64,000 nucleotides of DNA from Gammaproteobacteria bacterium (GTDB lineage: Bacteria; Pseudomonadota; Gammaproteobacteria; Steroidobacterales; Steroidobacteraceae). The translations under genes were made by a program, and so were the position numbers. Shown here piece after piece: positions 8,898 through 20,397 of the stretch. The stretch is taken from NCBI GenBank assembly GCA_947455595.1, contig CANGOP010000002.1, positions 1 through 64,000 of the forward strand, written 5' to 3'. How positions within the stretch are numbered: the stretch's first letter is position 1; every line of letters begins with the position of its first letter. The notes beneath the pieces were generated by a model. It had not been told where the DNA came from and searched no databases. It worked only from the letters and a program-made list of their open reading frames with translations.

Positions 8898-8906
8898 TGC
8901 TATACT
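8898..8906 (+). promoter_or_regulatory. Extended -10 promoter of gyrB
   Basis: TGCTATACT matches an extended -10 element (TGnTATAAT-like) 28 bases before the gyrB start. No good -35 hexamer is seen at the normal distance, which fits an extended -10 promoter. It implies that gyrB can be transcribed separately from recF. Confidence 0.5.
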
Positions 8907-8921
8907 GTTGATCAATCCTGA

Positions 8922-11354
<2,433 letters not shown>

Positions 11355-11391
11355 TGAATCGCCCACCTAACCGGTGGCTGATCCAGCGCGA

Positions 11392-12099
11392 TTAGCCGCC
11401 GAGTTCGGTGACCTTCGCGTCAATCCAGGTCCGCGCCTCCTCGGAAACTGCCCGAGGATCTCGTCCTTGCGTGTCGATCGGTGGACCGATCACGACGCGA
11501 ACCGTACCCGGTAATTTCAATAGCCCGCGGCGAGCCCAAAAGCGCCCGGCGTTATGGGCAACCGGAATGATCTTGGCGCCCGTCTGTGTCGCGAGGAGTG
11601 CTCCCGAAAGACCGTAGCGCCGTCGCTCACCGACCCCAACTCGGGTGCCCTCTGGAAAAATAAGCACCCAGATACCTTCTGCGAGCCGAGCCCGACCTTG
11701 GGCAACGACTTGATTCACGGCTGCCGCGTGCGCCTTACGATCAATCGCTATCGGCTTAAGCAACAGAGTGGCCCAGCCGACAAAAGGGATCCACAAAATT
11801 TCCCGCTTGAGTACCCAAGCCTGAGGCGGAAACAAGATGGCCTGTGCCATCGTTTCCCAAGCAGACGAATGTCGCCAATAAGAAATATGATGACCAGGCG
11901 GGATGTTCTCTAGGCCTTCAACGGTGTAATCCAAGCCACAGAGCACTCGAACCGCCCAAAGCTGGGTATGTCCCCAACCCCGCGCTAACCGATAGCGCTG
12001 GTGGTACGGAAACAGGCCGGCGCAGACGATCACGAACCCGAAAAATAGGGAACTGGCGAAGAAAAAGAACGTAAAAACGACAGATCTAAGCCACTGCAT
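11392..12099 (-). CDS. Lysophospholipid (1-acyl-glycerol-3-phosphate) acyltransferase, PlsC family
   Basis: A 235-residue inner-membrane protein with N-terminal hydrophobic segments (about 5-30) and a PlsC/LPLAT domain. Such enzymes acylate lysophosphatidic acid or other lysolipids during phospholipid synthesis or remodelling. Motif III is intact (LIFPEGTR). Motif I reads RHSSAWETM, that is HX4E rather than the textbook HX4D. I recall similar HQSAWE forms in a proteobacterial subgroup of this family, so it is probably active, but the substrate is uncertain. A homologous acyltransferase lies next to gyrB in Pseudomonas, supporting vertical descent. It ends 37 bases from gyrB in convergent orientation. 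Confidence 0.85.
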   Translation of the reverse strand: MQWLRSVVFTFFFFASSLFFGFVIVCAGLFPYHQRYRLARGWGHTQLWAVRVLCGLDYTVEGLENIPPGHHISYWRHSSAWETMAQAILFPPQAWVLKREILWIPFVGWATLLLKPIAIDRKAHAAAVNQVVAQGRARLAEGIWVLIFPEGTRVGVGERRRYGLSGALLATQTGAKIIPVAHNAGRFWARRGLLKLPGTVRVVIGPPIDTQGRDPRAVSEEARTWIDAKVTELGG

Positions 12100-12168
12100 G
12101 ATCAGGAGTCTAGAGGAAAATCAGGGCTCGGCAACGCCGGGCTACGCGTGGCGCAACCCAGCACCGCA

Positions 12169-14301
12169 TTAGCCCGGCAGCCGCGACAGATCGGCAACCG
12201 CCAAGAACAAGGCTTGCACCGATGCGAGCAGTGCAAGGCGATTACGCCGCACCCCGGCGTCCGGCGCATTGACCATGACACCATCGAAGAAGGCATCCAC
12301 CGAGGGACGCAGCGTCGCCAAACGACTCAAAGCGCCGCGATAATCTCGCGACGCGATACACGTCCGCGCAGCCGGCGCAACTTCCGCCAGACTGGCAGCG
12401 AGTGCTTTTTCTGCGTCTACCTCCAGCAGCGCCGGATCCACGATGCCGTCCGCGGCAGAGTCCGACTTGCGCAAAATATTCGCAATACGCTTGTTCGCTC
12501 CCGTCAGCGCGCCGGCGCCCTCCAGAGTGAGGAACTCCGAAAGCGCACTCAGTCGCGCATCGAAATCAAGCGGAGAGACGGGCTTGCGCTCAAGCACAGC
12601 GTCAAACATCTCGCTCGTGATGCCTTGCCCGGATTCGAGGTAAACCGACCGTAAACGCTCAAACGCGTAGTCGCACACGTCGCGGACGAGGTCCGGCGAT
12701 GCCGGTGGCGCCGCAGCCGGCTTCTGCCCTTCGGCTTTGGGCTTGGCATTCAACAGCAGATCCGCCAGCGTAGCTTCATAAGCGTGGGCGATGATGGCGG
12801 GCAAATCGACGTCGAGGCTGCTTTCGAGCAAGATGCGCAAGGCACCCAGCGTCGCCCGGCGCACGGCAAAAGGATCCTTCGCACCCGTCGGCTTTTGGCC
12901 GATTGCGAAGGCCCCGACGATGGTATCGAGCTTATCTGCCAGCGCAAGTACCGTACCCGTCGGTGTGGTCGGAAGCGCATCGCCGGCAAAGCGCGGCAAG
13001 TACTGCTCGCCGATAGCGCGGGCCACTTCAGCTGGCTCACCATCAAGTTGTGCGTAATAGGCGCCCATGGTGCCCTGAAGCTCAGGAAACTCGCCGACCA
13101 ATCCGGTCAGCAGGTCGCACTTCGCCAAATCCGCTGCCCGACCGGCCAATCCTGGGTCCGCGCCAACCGACGGCGCCAAATGTTGCGCCAGACGGTGAAT
13201 GCGCCCACTGCGCGCATGGTAGGACCCTAACTGCGCCTGGAAAGTCACAGCCTTCAGGTGATCCATTCGCGCCGCGAGTGACAGGCGTCGATCCTGATCC
13301 CAGAAAAACGCGGCATCGGCTAAACGCGGGCGAACAACGCGCTCATTGCCGCGACGAACCTCGTCAGGCGCACGGCTCACGACGTTAGCCACCGTAATGA
13401 ACAGAGACGTTAAGCGGCCTTGAGCATCCTCGACCGGGAAGTAGCGTTGGTGATCCTGCAGTGTCGCGATCAGCACTTCCTTCGGCAACGCCAAAAAGCG
13501 TTCTTCGAAGTGACCTGAGATTGGAACTGGCCACTCCACCAAGGACGTCACTTCATCAAGAAGCGCTGAACCAATAATGGCGTGGCCGCCCTGACTTTCC
13601 GCGAGTGCCACGACACCTTCCCGGATCACCGCGCGGCGTTTTTCGAAATCCACCAGCACATGACCGGCCTTTTCTAGGCGCCCAGCATACGTACTGGGAC
13701 TCGCAATCGCGATGTCCTTCGGCGCCATAAAGCGGTGACCGCGAGAATGCCGGCCGGTCGTGACGCTGAGGATCTCAGCCGGCACGACGTCCTTGCCGAA
13801 TAAGAAGACGACCCAGTGCACCGGTCGCACGAATTCAGCGGTACCGCTACCCCAGCGCATGCGCTTCGCAATCGGCAATTTATCGAGGGAGGTGCGCGCG
13901 ATGTCCGCGAGCAATGAAACGGTTTCCGCTCCGGATTTGATTCCGGTATGGAATAGAAATTCACCTTTCGCTTCCGTCACGCGACCTAACGACGCTACCG
14001 TCGTGCCACAGGAATCGGCAAAGGCGGTTGCAGCACGCGTCGGCGAACCATCGGCTGCGAAAGCAGCTGAGACGGGCGGGCCTTTACGCTTTATTTCCTG
14101 ATCGGGTTGTTGCTCAGCGACGCGACGAACCCAGACTGCTAGGCGCCTTGGTGCTGCGAAACGCGTCATCGCGCCGTGCGCGATGCCAGCAGCGTCGAGT
14201 CCACTGACCACACCTTCGGCAAACGCGTCCGCCAGCGCGAGCAGCGATTTCGGCGGCAGTTCTTCGGTGCCGATCTCGATCAGAATGTCACGGTACTTCA
14301 T
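12169..14301 (-). CDS. glyS: Glycyl-tRNA synthetase beta subunit
   Basis: Beta chain of the alpha2beta2 bacterial glycyl-tRNA synthetase; it contributes tRNA recognition, including the anticodon. The ORF track extends the frame to 14565, but that part overlaps glyQ. The family N-terminus [20 protein letters not shown] begins with MKYRD at the ATG at 14301, giving 710 residues, near the E. coli length. Conserved regions include [11 protein letters not shown] and [12 protein letters not shown], and a DALR-type anticodon-binding C-terminus. The start overlaps the glyQ stop by four bases (ATGA), as is typical for this pair. Confidence 0.97.
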   Translation of the reverse strand: MKYRDILIEIGTEELPPKSLLALADAFAEGVVSGLDAAGIAHGAMTRFAAPRRLAVWVRRVAEQQPDQEIKRKGPPVSAAFAADGSPTRAATAFADSCGTTVASLGRVTEAKGEFLFHTGIKSGAETVSLLADIARTSLDKLPIAKRMRWGSGTAEFVRPVHWVVFLFGKDVVPAEILSVTTGRHSRGHRFMAPKDIAIASPSTYAGRLEKAGHVLVDFEKRRAVIREGVVALAESQGGHAIIGSALLDEVTSLVEWPVPISGHFEERFLALPKEVLIATLQDHQRYFPVEDAQGRLTSLFITVANVVSRAPDEVRRGNERVVRPRLADAAFFWDQDRRLSLAARMDHLKAVTFQAQLGSYHARSGRIHRLAQHLAPSVGADPGLAGRAADLAKCDLLTGLVGEFPELQGTMGAYYAQLDGEPAEVARAIGEQYLPRFAGDALPTTPTGTVLALADKLDTIVGAFAIGQKPTGAKDPFAVRRATLGALRILLESSLDVDLPAIIAHAYEATLADLLLNAKPKAEGQKPAAAPPASPDLVRDVCDYAFERLRSVYLESGQGITSEMFDAVLERKPVSPLDFDARLSALSEFLTLEGAGALTGANKRIANILRKSDSAADGIVDPALLEVDAEKALAASLAEVAPAARTCIASRDYRGALSRLATLRPSVDAFFDGVMVNAPDAGVRRNRLALLASVQALFLAVADLSRLPG

Positions 14302-15263
14302 GCGTGGCTCCCATCGACGGCCGGGTGCATCGGTGGATCGATGTGCGGCACGACCGTCTTGAGCATCGGGAATCCAAGCGCTTCCCGACTCTTGTAGTAC
14401 GCCTCGGCCACGCCACGCGCCAAGGTCCGGACACGCAGAATATAGCGTTGGCGTTCTGTCACCGAGATCGCACGGCGCGCGTCGAGCAGATTGAAGGTAT
14501 GCGAACTCTTCAGCATTTTTTCGTAAGCGGGCAGTGCAAGAGGGATCTTCAGCAAGTGTTGGCATTCACGTTCGTGCGCATCAAACTGTCGAAACAGTTC
14601 TTCCGTGTCAGCGTGCTCGAAGTTGTACGTCGACTGCTCGACCTCGTTCTGGTGATAGACGTCCCCGTAGGTCACGCGACCGAGCGGACCGTCGGCCCAC
14701 ACCAAGTCGTACACACTCTCGACGCCCTGCAAGTACATCGCTAGGCGCTCAAGCCCATAGGTGATTTCTCCCATCACGGGACGACAGTCGAGACCACCCG
14801 CCTGTTGGAAGTAAGTGAATTGCGTGATTTCCATGCCATTCAGCCAGACTTCCCAGCCTAGCCCCCAGGCGCCCAACGTCGGCGACTCCCAATTGTCTTC
14901 AACGAAGCGAATGTCGTGCGTCAGCGGGTCAAAGCCCAGAGCTGCGAGGGAGCCCAAGTACAGATCAATAAAGTTCGGCGGTGACGGCTTGATCGCCACC
15001 TGAAATTGGTAATACCGCTGAAGGCGAAATGGATTGTCGCCGTAACGACCGTCGGTCGGTCGCCGCGACGGTTGTACATAAGCCGCACTCCACGGTTCAG
15101 GACCCACGGCGCGCAGGAACGTGGCGGTGTGAAAAGTACCTGCACCGACTTCCATATCGTAGGGCTGTACCAGTACGCAGCCCTGTTCAGCCCAGTAGGT
15201 TTGAAGGGCAAAAATCAGGTCTTGGAATGTACGGGGCTTCTGTCCGGTCCGGGAACGGGGCAT
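14298..15263 (-). CDS. glyQ: Glycyl-tRNA synthetase alpha subunit
   Basis: Catalytic alpha chain of bacterial-type glycyl-tRNA synthetase, a class II enzyme that charges tRNA-Gly. It has 321 residues with the strongly conserved start [20 protein letters not shown] and the motifs [20 protein letters not shown] and [19 protein letters not shown]. It is followed by glyS with a four-base overlap, so the subunits are translationally coupled. The gene is divergent from the acyl-CoA ligase at 15382 with about 120 bases for both promoters. Confidence 0.98.
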   Translation of the reverse strand: MPRSRTGQKPRTFQDLIFALQTYWAEQGCVLVQPYDMEVGAGTFHTATFLRAVGPEPWSAAYVQPSRRPTDGRYGDNPFRLQRYYQFQVAIKPSPPNFIDLYLGSLAALGFDPLTHDIRFVEDNWESPTLGAWGLGWEVWLNGMEITQFTYFQQAGGLDCRPVMGEITYGLERLAMYLQGVESVYDLVWADGPLGRVTYGDVYHQNEVEQSTYNFEHADTEELFRQFDAHERECQHLLKIPLALPAYEKMLKSSHTFNLLDARRAISVTERQRYILRVRTLARGVAEAYYKSREALGFPMLKTVVPHIDPPMHPAVDGSHA

Positions 15264-15381
15264 GGTCGCCTCTTTGACGCGCCGGGTCGCCCGGCTGAAA
15301 AACCGCGATTATAGCGGAGCACATCGCGGTCCCCTTCGGGTATCTTCGGCAACCGGGCCGCACGGCGGCTGGAGGGGGTTT

Positions 15382-17022
15382 ATGTCCGAGCAAGCCAGTT
15401 TCGATGCCGACCTGATGCAGCAGTGGGAAATGACCGTCGACCGCCTAGCGGTTCACGCGGAACGATGGCACGGCCGTCGGGAGATCGTCGGTCGTCTTGC
15501 CGACGGGCAGATCGCGCGGACGAACTGGGCAGCGCTGGCGCAACGCGCACGCCAAGTGACGGCCGTTTTGGTGGCTCACGGAATACCCATGGGCACCCGT
15601 ATCGGTACGTTGGCGATGAATTCCATCCGTCACGTCGAAACCTGGTACGGGGTGATGGGGCACGGCGCCGTGTGTCATACCCTCAATCCGCGCCTGTTCG
15701 ACGATCAACTGATCTACATGATCAATCATGCCGAAGACCGCTGGATCTTCGCCGATCCCGCATTCCGCTCTCAGGTGGAGCGACTGCTGCCCCACTGCCC
15801 AACGGTTGAGAAAGTGATCTATTTGGGCGAGCCGGGTGAAGCCGGTGTACTCCCGGCAACGGCGACCGATTACGAGACCTTGATTGCCGACGCGGATCCC
15901 GCGATGGCTCGCTGGGGACATTTTTCGGAGCGCACCCCTGCCGCCCTTTGCTATACGTCAGGCACGACGGGTAATCCGAAGGGCGTGCAGTACTCGCACC
16001 GCTCGCAGATGCTGCACACCTTGATCAGTGGACAGCGAGATTTTCTGGGTCTGTCGGCTCGTGACACGTTGTTGTCCGTCGTGCCGATGTTCCACGTGAA
16101 TGCCTGGGGTTTGCCGTACATCGCGGCAGCCGCCGGTTCGAAGCTGGTCTTGCCCGGCGCGCGCCTTGATGGCGCCTCTGTGTATGAACTTCTCGAGACC
16201 GAGGGCGTGACGTTTACAGCCGCAGTACCCACCGTTTGGCAGCTATTGTTCGATTTTTTAAGCGAAAACAAGCTCAAGCTCACGACGCTCAAGCGGGTTG
16301 CCATCGGCGGTAGCGCGTGTACTGACGCGCTCGTTCGCGGCTTCCGTGACGGCCATGGCGTTGAGGTGCTCCATGCATGGGGTATGACCGAGATGTCACC
16401 CATTGGCACGATTTCGGGACCGCTCCCCCCATCGTTGGGCGACCCCGACGAGTCCACTCGGATGGCCTACAACCTCAAGCAGGGTCGTGTGCCGTTCGGT
16501 GTCGATTTGAAAATCACCTCGGAGGAGGGAGTCCGCCAGCCACATGACGGCATCACGCCGGGCCACATCAAGGTCTCGGGGCCGGCCATTTTGGAGCGCT
16601 ACTTCCGCGACGATAAATCAGCCGTCGACGCCGAGGGGTTTTTCGATACAGGGGATATTGGGACGGTCGATCCGCACGGCTATCTGCAGATTACCGATCG
16701 GTCAAAGGATCTGATCAAGTCCGGCGGTGAGTGGATCAGCTCCGTCGAGATCGAAAATATCGCGTCCGGCCATCCCAAGGCGCTGATGGCAGCTGTTATC
16801 GCGATGCCGCACCCCAAGTGGCGCGAACGCCCCATGCTCGTGGTCAAACTGAGGCCCGGCCAGACCGCTACCGCCGCGGAATTCCACGATTTTCTCAAGG
16901 GTAAGATTGCGAACTGGTGGATGCCTGACGAAGTGACTTTCGTAGACGAGATGCCGTTGGGCGCAACAGGTAAACTGGATAAGAAGGTCCTGAGAGCCCG
17001 GTTCACGACCACTCACCCATGA
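15382..17022 (+). CDS. Fatty acid--CoA ligase (AMP-forming acyl-CoA synthetase)
   Basis: Adenylate-forming enzyme that activates a carboxylic acid, probably a medium- or long-chain fatty acid, to its CoA thioester. The track start (15262) lies in the glyQ promoter; the ATG at 15382 has a strong GGAGGGGG site and gives 546 residues, the same length as AlkK-type medium-chain ligases. The ATP/AMP P-loop YTSGTTGNPKG is at about 191-201, followed by MFHVNAWGLPY, the HAWGMTEMSP adenine motif, the GYLQITDRSKDLIKSGGEWIS hinge region and the C-terminal lysine in GATGKLDKK. All catalytic motifs are intact. Substrate chain length cannot be read from the sequence. Confidence 0.88.
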   Translation: MSEQASFDADLMQQWEMTVDRLAVHAERWHGRREIVGRLADGQIARTNWAALAQRARQVTAVLVAHGIPMGTRIGTLAMNSIRHVETWYGVMGHGAVCHTLNPRLFDDQLIYMINHAEDRWIFADPAFRSQVERLLPHCPTVEKVIYLGEPGEAGVLPATATDYETLIADADPAMARWGHFSERTPAALCYTSGTTGNPKGVQYSHRSQMLHTLISGQRDFLGLSARDTLLSVVPMFHVNAWGLPYIAAAAGSKLVLPGARLDGASVYELLETEGVTFTAAVPTVWQLLFDFLSENKLKLTTLKRVAIGGSACTDALVRGFRDGHGVEVLHAWGMTEMSPIGTISGPLPPSLGDPDESTRMAYNLKQGRVPFGVDLKITSEEGVRQPHDGITPGHIKVSGPAILERYFRDDKSAVDAEGFFDTGDIGTVDPHGYLQITDRSKDLIKSGGEWISSVEIENIASGHPKALMAAVIAMPHPKWRERPMLVVKLRPGQTATAAEFHDFLKGKIANWWMPDEVTFVDEMPLGATGKLDKKVLRARFTTTHP

Positions 17023-17039
17023 CGCGCTATTTTGGTGCA
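17023..17039 (+). promoter_or_regulatory. NtrC-binding site (weaker)
   Basis: CGCGCTATTTTGGTGCA matches 14 of 17 positions of the better site at 17054. The two sites lie 31 bases apart, about three helical turns, on the same DNA face, as in enhancer pairs upstream of glnA. Confidence 0.6.
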
Positions 17040-17053
17040 TTAAATGCCTGTAT

Positions 17054-17070
17054 TGCACTATATTGGTGCA
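17054..17070 (+). promoter_or_regulatory. NtrC-binding site (strong)
   Basis: TGCACTATATTGGTGCA fits the NtrC consensus TGCACYA-N3-TGGTGCA very well and lies 80 bases upstream of the sigma-54 promoter. The ntrBC genes are encoded just downstream of glnA. Confidence 0.85.
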
Positions 17071-17133
17071 GTCCAGAGGGGTTTGTGGCTGCGCCGAACT
17101 CTTAAGCCCCTGATTTTGCTCTATTGCGGTGCG

Positions 17134-17150
17134 TGGCACGTTTCCTGCAT
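17134..17150 (+). promoter_or_regulatory. Sigma-54 promoter of glnA
   Basis: TGGCACGTTTCCTGCAT carries the -24 GG and -12 GC at the exact spacing (GG-N10-GC) of RpoN promoters and matches TGGCAC-N5-TTGC well. With the two NtrC sites upstream it predicts nitrogen-regulated expression of glnA. Confidence 0.85.
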
Positions 17151-17201
17151 CTAGGTTCCCACTGTTCGTTTCTGACATTGCTGCTTAACTGGAGGTTTGC
17201 A

Positions 17202-18614
17202 ATGACGACTGCTGCCGATGTGATCAAAATGATCAAGGACAACGAGGTCCGTTATGCGGATCTGCGTTTCACCGACACGAAGGGTAAGGAGCAGCACGTC
17301 ACTGTCCCGGCCCGTTACATCAATGACGACTTCTTCGTTGAAGGCAAGATGTTCGACGGCTCGTCGATCGCTGGCTGGAAGGGCATCAACGAATCGGACA
17401 TGATCCTGTTGCCGGACGCCTCGACGGCGATCCTCGATCCGTTTTTCGAAGAAACGACGGTGAATATCCGTTGCGACGTGATCGAGCCGGCTACGATGCA
17501 GGGCTATGAGCGCGATCCGCGTTCGTTGGCCAAGCGCGCCGAGGCTTACCTCAAGAGTACCGGCATTGCTGACACCGCATTGTTTGGTCCAGAGAATGAA
17601 TTTTTCGTGTTTGACGACGTCAAGTGGTCGACCGAAATGCACTCCGCTTCGCATGCGATCAATTCGGTGCAGGGCGGCTGGAACAGCGGCACGGATTACG
17701 TTGATGGCAATCGCGGTCATCGTCCGGGCGTGAAGGGCGGCTATTTCCCCGTGCCTCCCGTTGACGGTTTCCACGAGATCCGTGGCGCGATGTGCGGCGC
17801 TCTCGCCGAGATGGGCCTAGTGGTCGAAGTGCATCACCACGAAGTGGCCACTGGCGGCCAGTGCGAGATCGGCGTCGGCGCTAACACGCTCGTCAAGAAG
17901 GCTGACGAAGTTCAGATCCTGAAGTACGCGATCCTTAACGTCGCGCACAACTACGGTAAGACGGCAACGTTCATGCCGAAGCCGCTCGTTGGCGACAATG
18001 GCAGCGGTATGCACGTGCACCAGTCGTTGGTGAAGGACGGCAAGAACATTTTCGCAGGGGACGCCTACGCGGGCCTGTCGGAAACCTGCCTTTACTACAT
18101 CGGCGGCATCATCAAGCACGCTCGTGCCTTGAATGCGTTCACCAACGCCTCCACCAACAGCTACAAGCGCTTGGTGCCGGGCTTTGAAGCGCCGGTCATG
18201 TTGGCCTACTCGGCACGCAATCGTTCGGCGTCGATCCGCATTCCGTTCGTGTCCAGCCCGAAGGCGCGCCGCATCGAAGTGCGCTTCCCGGACTCCACCG
18301 CGAATCCGTACTTTGCGTTCGCTGCCATGATGATGGCCGGCCTCGATGGCATCCAGAACAAGATCCACCCTGGCGATCCTGCCGATAAGGATCTGTACGA
18401 TCTGGAACCGGAAGAAGCCAAGCAGATTCCGACCGTGTGCCACTCCTTGGACATGGCGCTGGAAGCGCTCGACAAGGATCGCGAGTTCCTGACCCGCGGC
18501 GGCGTGTTCACGGATGACGTCATTGACGCGTACATCGCACTCAAGATGCAGGACGTGACCCGTCTGCGCATGACGACCCATCCGGCTGAGTTTGATATGT
18601 ACTACAGCCTCTAA
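17202..18614 (+). CDS. glnA: Glutamine synthetase type I
   Basis: Dodecameric enzyme that makes glutamine from glutamate, ammonia and ATP. The ATG at 17202 has a GGAGG site 6 bases upstream and gives 470 residues, the normal GSI length. Signatures: FDGSSIAGW near the N-terminus, the metal/ATP region [17 protein letters not shown], and the NRSASIRIP glutamate loop. The adenylylation segment [14 protein letters not shown] places the modifiable tyrosine at 399, so this is the GSI-beta form under GlnE control. Transcription is predicted from the sigma-54 promoter with two NtrC sites. Strong hairpins follow the stop codon, yet the nitrogen regulators ntrBC lie downstream. Confidence 0.98.
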   Translation: MTTAADVIKMIKDNEVRYADLRFTDTKGKEQHVTVPARYINDDFFVEGKMFDGSSIAGWKGINESDMILLPDASTAILDPFFEETTVNIRCDVIEPATMQGYERDPRSLAKRAEAYLKSTGIADTALFGPENEFFVFDDVKWSTEMHSASHAINSVQGGWNSGTDYVDGNRGHRPGVKGGYFPVPPVDGFHEIRGAMCGALAEMGLVVEVHHHEVATGGQCEIGVGANTLVKKADEVQILKYAILNVAHNYGKTATFMPKPLVGDNGSGMHVHQSLVKDGKNIFAGDAYAGLSETCLYYIGGIIKHARALNAFTNASTNSYKRLVPGFEAPVMLAYSARNRSASIRIPFVSSPKARRIEVRFPDSTANPYFAFAAMMMAGLDGIQNKIHPGDPADKDLYDLEPEEAKQIPTVCHSLDMALEALDKDREFLTRGGVFTDDVIDAYIALKMQDVTRLRMTTHPAEFDMYYSL

Positions 18615-18622
18615 TGGCCGGA

Positions 18623-18647
18623 GCGGGGTCCGGACTCCGGGCCCCGC
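18623..18647 (+). terminator. GC-rich hairpin after glnA
   Basis: GCGGGGTCCGGA and TCCGGGCCCCGC form a 12-bp stem (one T-G wobble) directly after glnA. There is no T-tract, so it is either an RNA-stabilising hairpin, or a partial terminator that reduces readthrough to ntrBC. Confidence 0.5.
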
Positions 18648-18653
18648 GCACCC

Positions 18654-18672
18654 GCCCCCGCTGGTCGGGGGC
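18654..18672 (+). terminator. Second hairpin after glnA
   Basis: GCCCCCG-CTGGT-CGGGGGC forms a perfect 7-bp stem 7 bases after the first hairpin. Tandem hairpins here would separate highly expressed glnA from the downstream genes. No T-run follows. Confidence 0.45.
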
Positions 18673-18728
18673 AGGTGTCTGCCACGGGGAATTTTGTCAC
18701 CAGAAAAGCCGAGGGCTATGCTGATGAC

Positions 18729-19304
18729 ATGCCGACAGACTCCACGACCCCGTTACATCGAATCATCCTCGCCCTTGCCCTACTGTGCGGGTCTGGGGTG
18801 GCACATGCGACAACCTTATACCGATGGGTCGATGCCAACGGCGTCACGCACTGGTCAGATCGACCCGTGGCGGGCAGTACGCCCGTCGACATGGGTGTGG
18901 CACAGGGTTACCCAAGTAACGCGTTACCTCCATCACCCGGCAAATCCAGCGACCGCGCATCGCGTGCGGACGCCTTCGTACTCTATTCTGGCATCGACAT
19001 ACTGGCGCCCAAAGACGGCGCAGTCTTGTTCGACACCGGCGGAACTGTCGAATGCCATGCGCAACTGACACCGCCCTTAGCGCCTGGCCACTCGATCTGG
19101 TTCGAGATCGATGGGCAACGAATCAACGGTCAAGGCGCCATGAGCCTTCGGTTCCCGGCACCTCGTGGCACGCATGTTCTGCGAGTGCTCGTGACCGACG
19201 CCCAAGGACAGGAGCAGTTGATATCCGCGACGGTGACGTTCTACGTCCGGCAGGCGTCAATCGCCGAGCCGCCGGTCGGGCCGGCCATCAAAAAGCCGCG
19301 CTGA
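18729..19304 (+). CDS. DUF4124 domain protein, exported
   Basis: A protein of 191 residues from the ATG at 18729; the track start is 18 codons earlier and lies close to the glnA hairpins. A signal peptide (RIILALALLCGSGVAHA) is followed at once by the DUF4124 signature TLYRWVDANGVTHWSDRP. The C-terminal half (about 95-185) looks like an Ig-like beta domain (VLFDTGGTVECHAQL, GTHVLRVLVTDAQGQEQL). Function is unknown; DUF4124 proteins are envelope proteins common in gammaproteobacteria. Location between glnA and ntrB resembles the pseudomonad order, where hypothetical genes also separate the two, so it may share transcription with ntrBC. Confidence 0.82.
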   Translation: MPTDSTTPLHRIILALALLCGSGVAHATTLYRWVDANGVTHWSDRPVAGSTPVDMGVAQGYPSNALPPSPGKSSDRASRADAFVLYSGIDILAPKDGAVLFDTGGTVECHAQLTPPLAPGHSIWFEIDGQRINGQGAMSLRFPAPRGTHVLRVLVTDAQGQEQLISATVTFYVRQASIAEPPVGPAIKKPR

Positions 19305-19320
19305 GCCCAACGCAATTCGG

Positions 19321-20397
19321 ATGGCTGCGCTAATGGCTGCCGTGCCGGGCGTGATGCCGCCGAACCTCGATAGTCTCTCGACGGCGCTCATTGTCGTCGA
19401 TGCTCATAATGTCGTCGGCTACCTGAACGCTGCTGCACAGACTCTGCTGGCCGTTGGGTTGAACCAAGCGACCGGACAAGCCCTCGCGGCGCTGGTTCGC
19501 GACGAGGGCGCCATCACGGACCTGCTCGCCCGATGCCGCGAAGCCAGTGAGCCGATCTCGCTTCGCCAAATCAAACTACAACCGATGATGCGCGACGACA
19601 GTCACCACGTTGTGGACTGCAGTGCGAATCTACTCGAATCCGGCAATGTGCTACTTGAGCTCGCCGATACCACCCGACAGCAGCGCATGAATCGGGAGGC
19701 TGCACTCCTTACCCAGCTCGACGGCAACCGGCTCATGGTTCGACAACTCGCTCACGAGATCAAAAATCCACTCGGTGGACTCCGTGGCGCCGCGCAGCTG
19801 CTGGAGCGAGAACTGCCCGAAGAAACGCTACGCGAATACACCCGTCTCATCATTCGTGAAGCCGACCGCCTTCGAGCCCTTGTCGATAATCTGCTTGGAC
19901 CGGGCGCACCGCCGCGCAAGGTCGACATCAATCTGCACGAACTCGTCGATCATGTGTATCGACTGCTCAGCAACGATGCGGGCGCCGGCGTTCACATTAA
20001 GCGTGACTACGACCCGAGCTTGCCGCCGATCCATGTGGATCGTGACCAAATCATTCAGACCATGCTGAATCTCGGACGCAATGCGATGCAAGCCGTCGGC
20101 GGCGCGGGTCACGTGACTCTCCGGACCCGCGCGCTGATCGGCGCGACGATTGGCACGCGACGTCACCGCGTCGTCGCCAAAATTGAGTTCGAAGATGACG
20201 GACCTGGCGTACCTGCTGAATACGCCGACAAAATTTTCTATCCGCTCGTGACGAGTCGCCCCGAAGGAACGGGGCTCGGCCTTGCCGTCGCCCAAGACCT
20301 CGCGAACCGCCACGGTGGGCTCATTGAATTTGATAGCCGACCCGGCCGCACCGTCTTCACGTTGCTGCTGCCTCTCCACGGAGATTCTCATGGCTGA
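19321..20397 (+). CDS. ntrB: Nitrogen regulation sensor kinase NtrB (GlnL)
   Basis: Cytoplasmic sensor histidine kinase that phosphorylates NtrC under nitrogen limitation and is switched to a phosphatase by PII. It has 358 residues: an N-terminal PAS domain (about 18-115, STALIVVDAHNVVGYLNAAAQ), a HisKA segment with the phospho-accepting His145 in RQLAHEIKNPLGGLRGAAQLL, and an ATPase domain with NLGRNAMQA, EFEDDGPGVP and GTGLGLAVAQDLANRHGG. No membrane segment is present, as expected for NtrB. Its end overlaps the ntrC start by eight bases, so the pair is translationally coupled. Confidence 0.96.
   Translation: MAALMAAVPGVMPPNLDSLSTALIVVDAHNVVGYLNAAAQTLLAVGLNQATGQALAALVRDEGAITDLLARCREASEPISLRQIKLQPMMRDDSHHVVDCSANLLESGNVLLELADTTRQQRMNREAALLTQLDGNRLMVRQLAHEIKNPLGGLRGAAQLLERELPEETLREYTRLIIREADRLRALVDNLLGPGAPPRKVDINLHELVDHVYRLLSNDAGAGVHIKRDYDPSLPPIHVDRDQIIQTMLNLGRNAMQAVGGAGHVTLRTRALIGATIGTRRHRVVAKIEFEDDGPGVPAEYADKIFYPLVTSRPEGTGLGLAVAQDLANRHGGLIEFDSRPGRTVFTLLLPLHGDSHG

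Noticed and set aside
11363-11377. CCACC-TAACC-GGTGG hairpin between gyrB and the acyltransferase gene
   Set aside because: Only a 5-bp stem without T-tract; too weak to call as a terminator.
16088-16103. parS-like TGTTCCACGTGAATGC in the acyl-CoA ligase gene
   Set aside because: The right half is not palindromic, and the bases encode the conserved MFHVNAWG motif of the enzyme family, which explains the resemblance.
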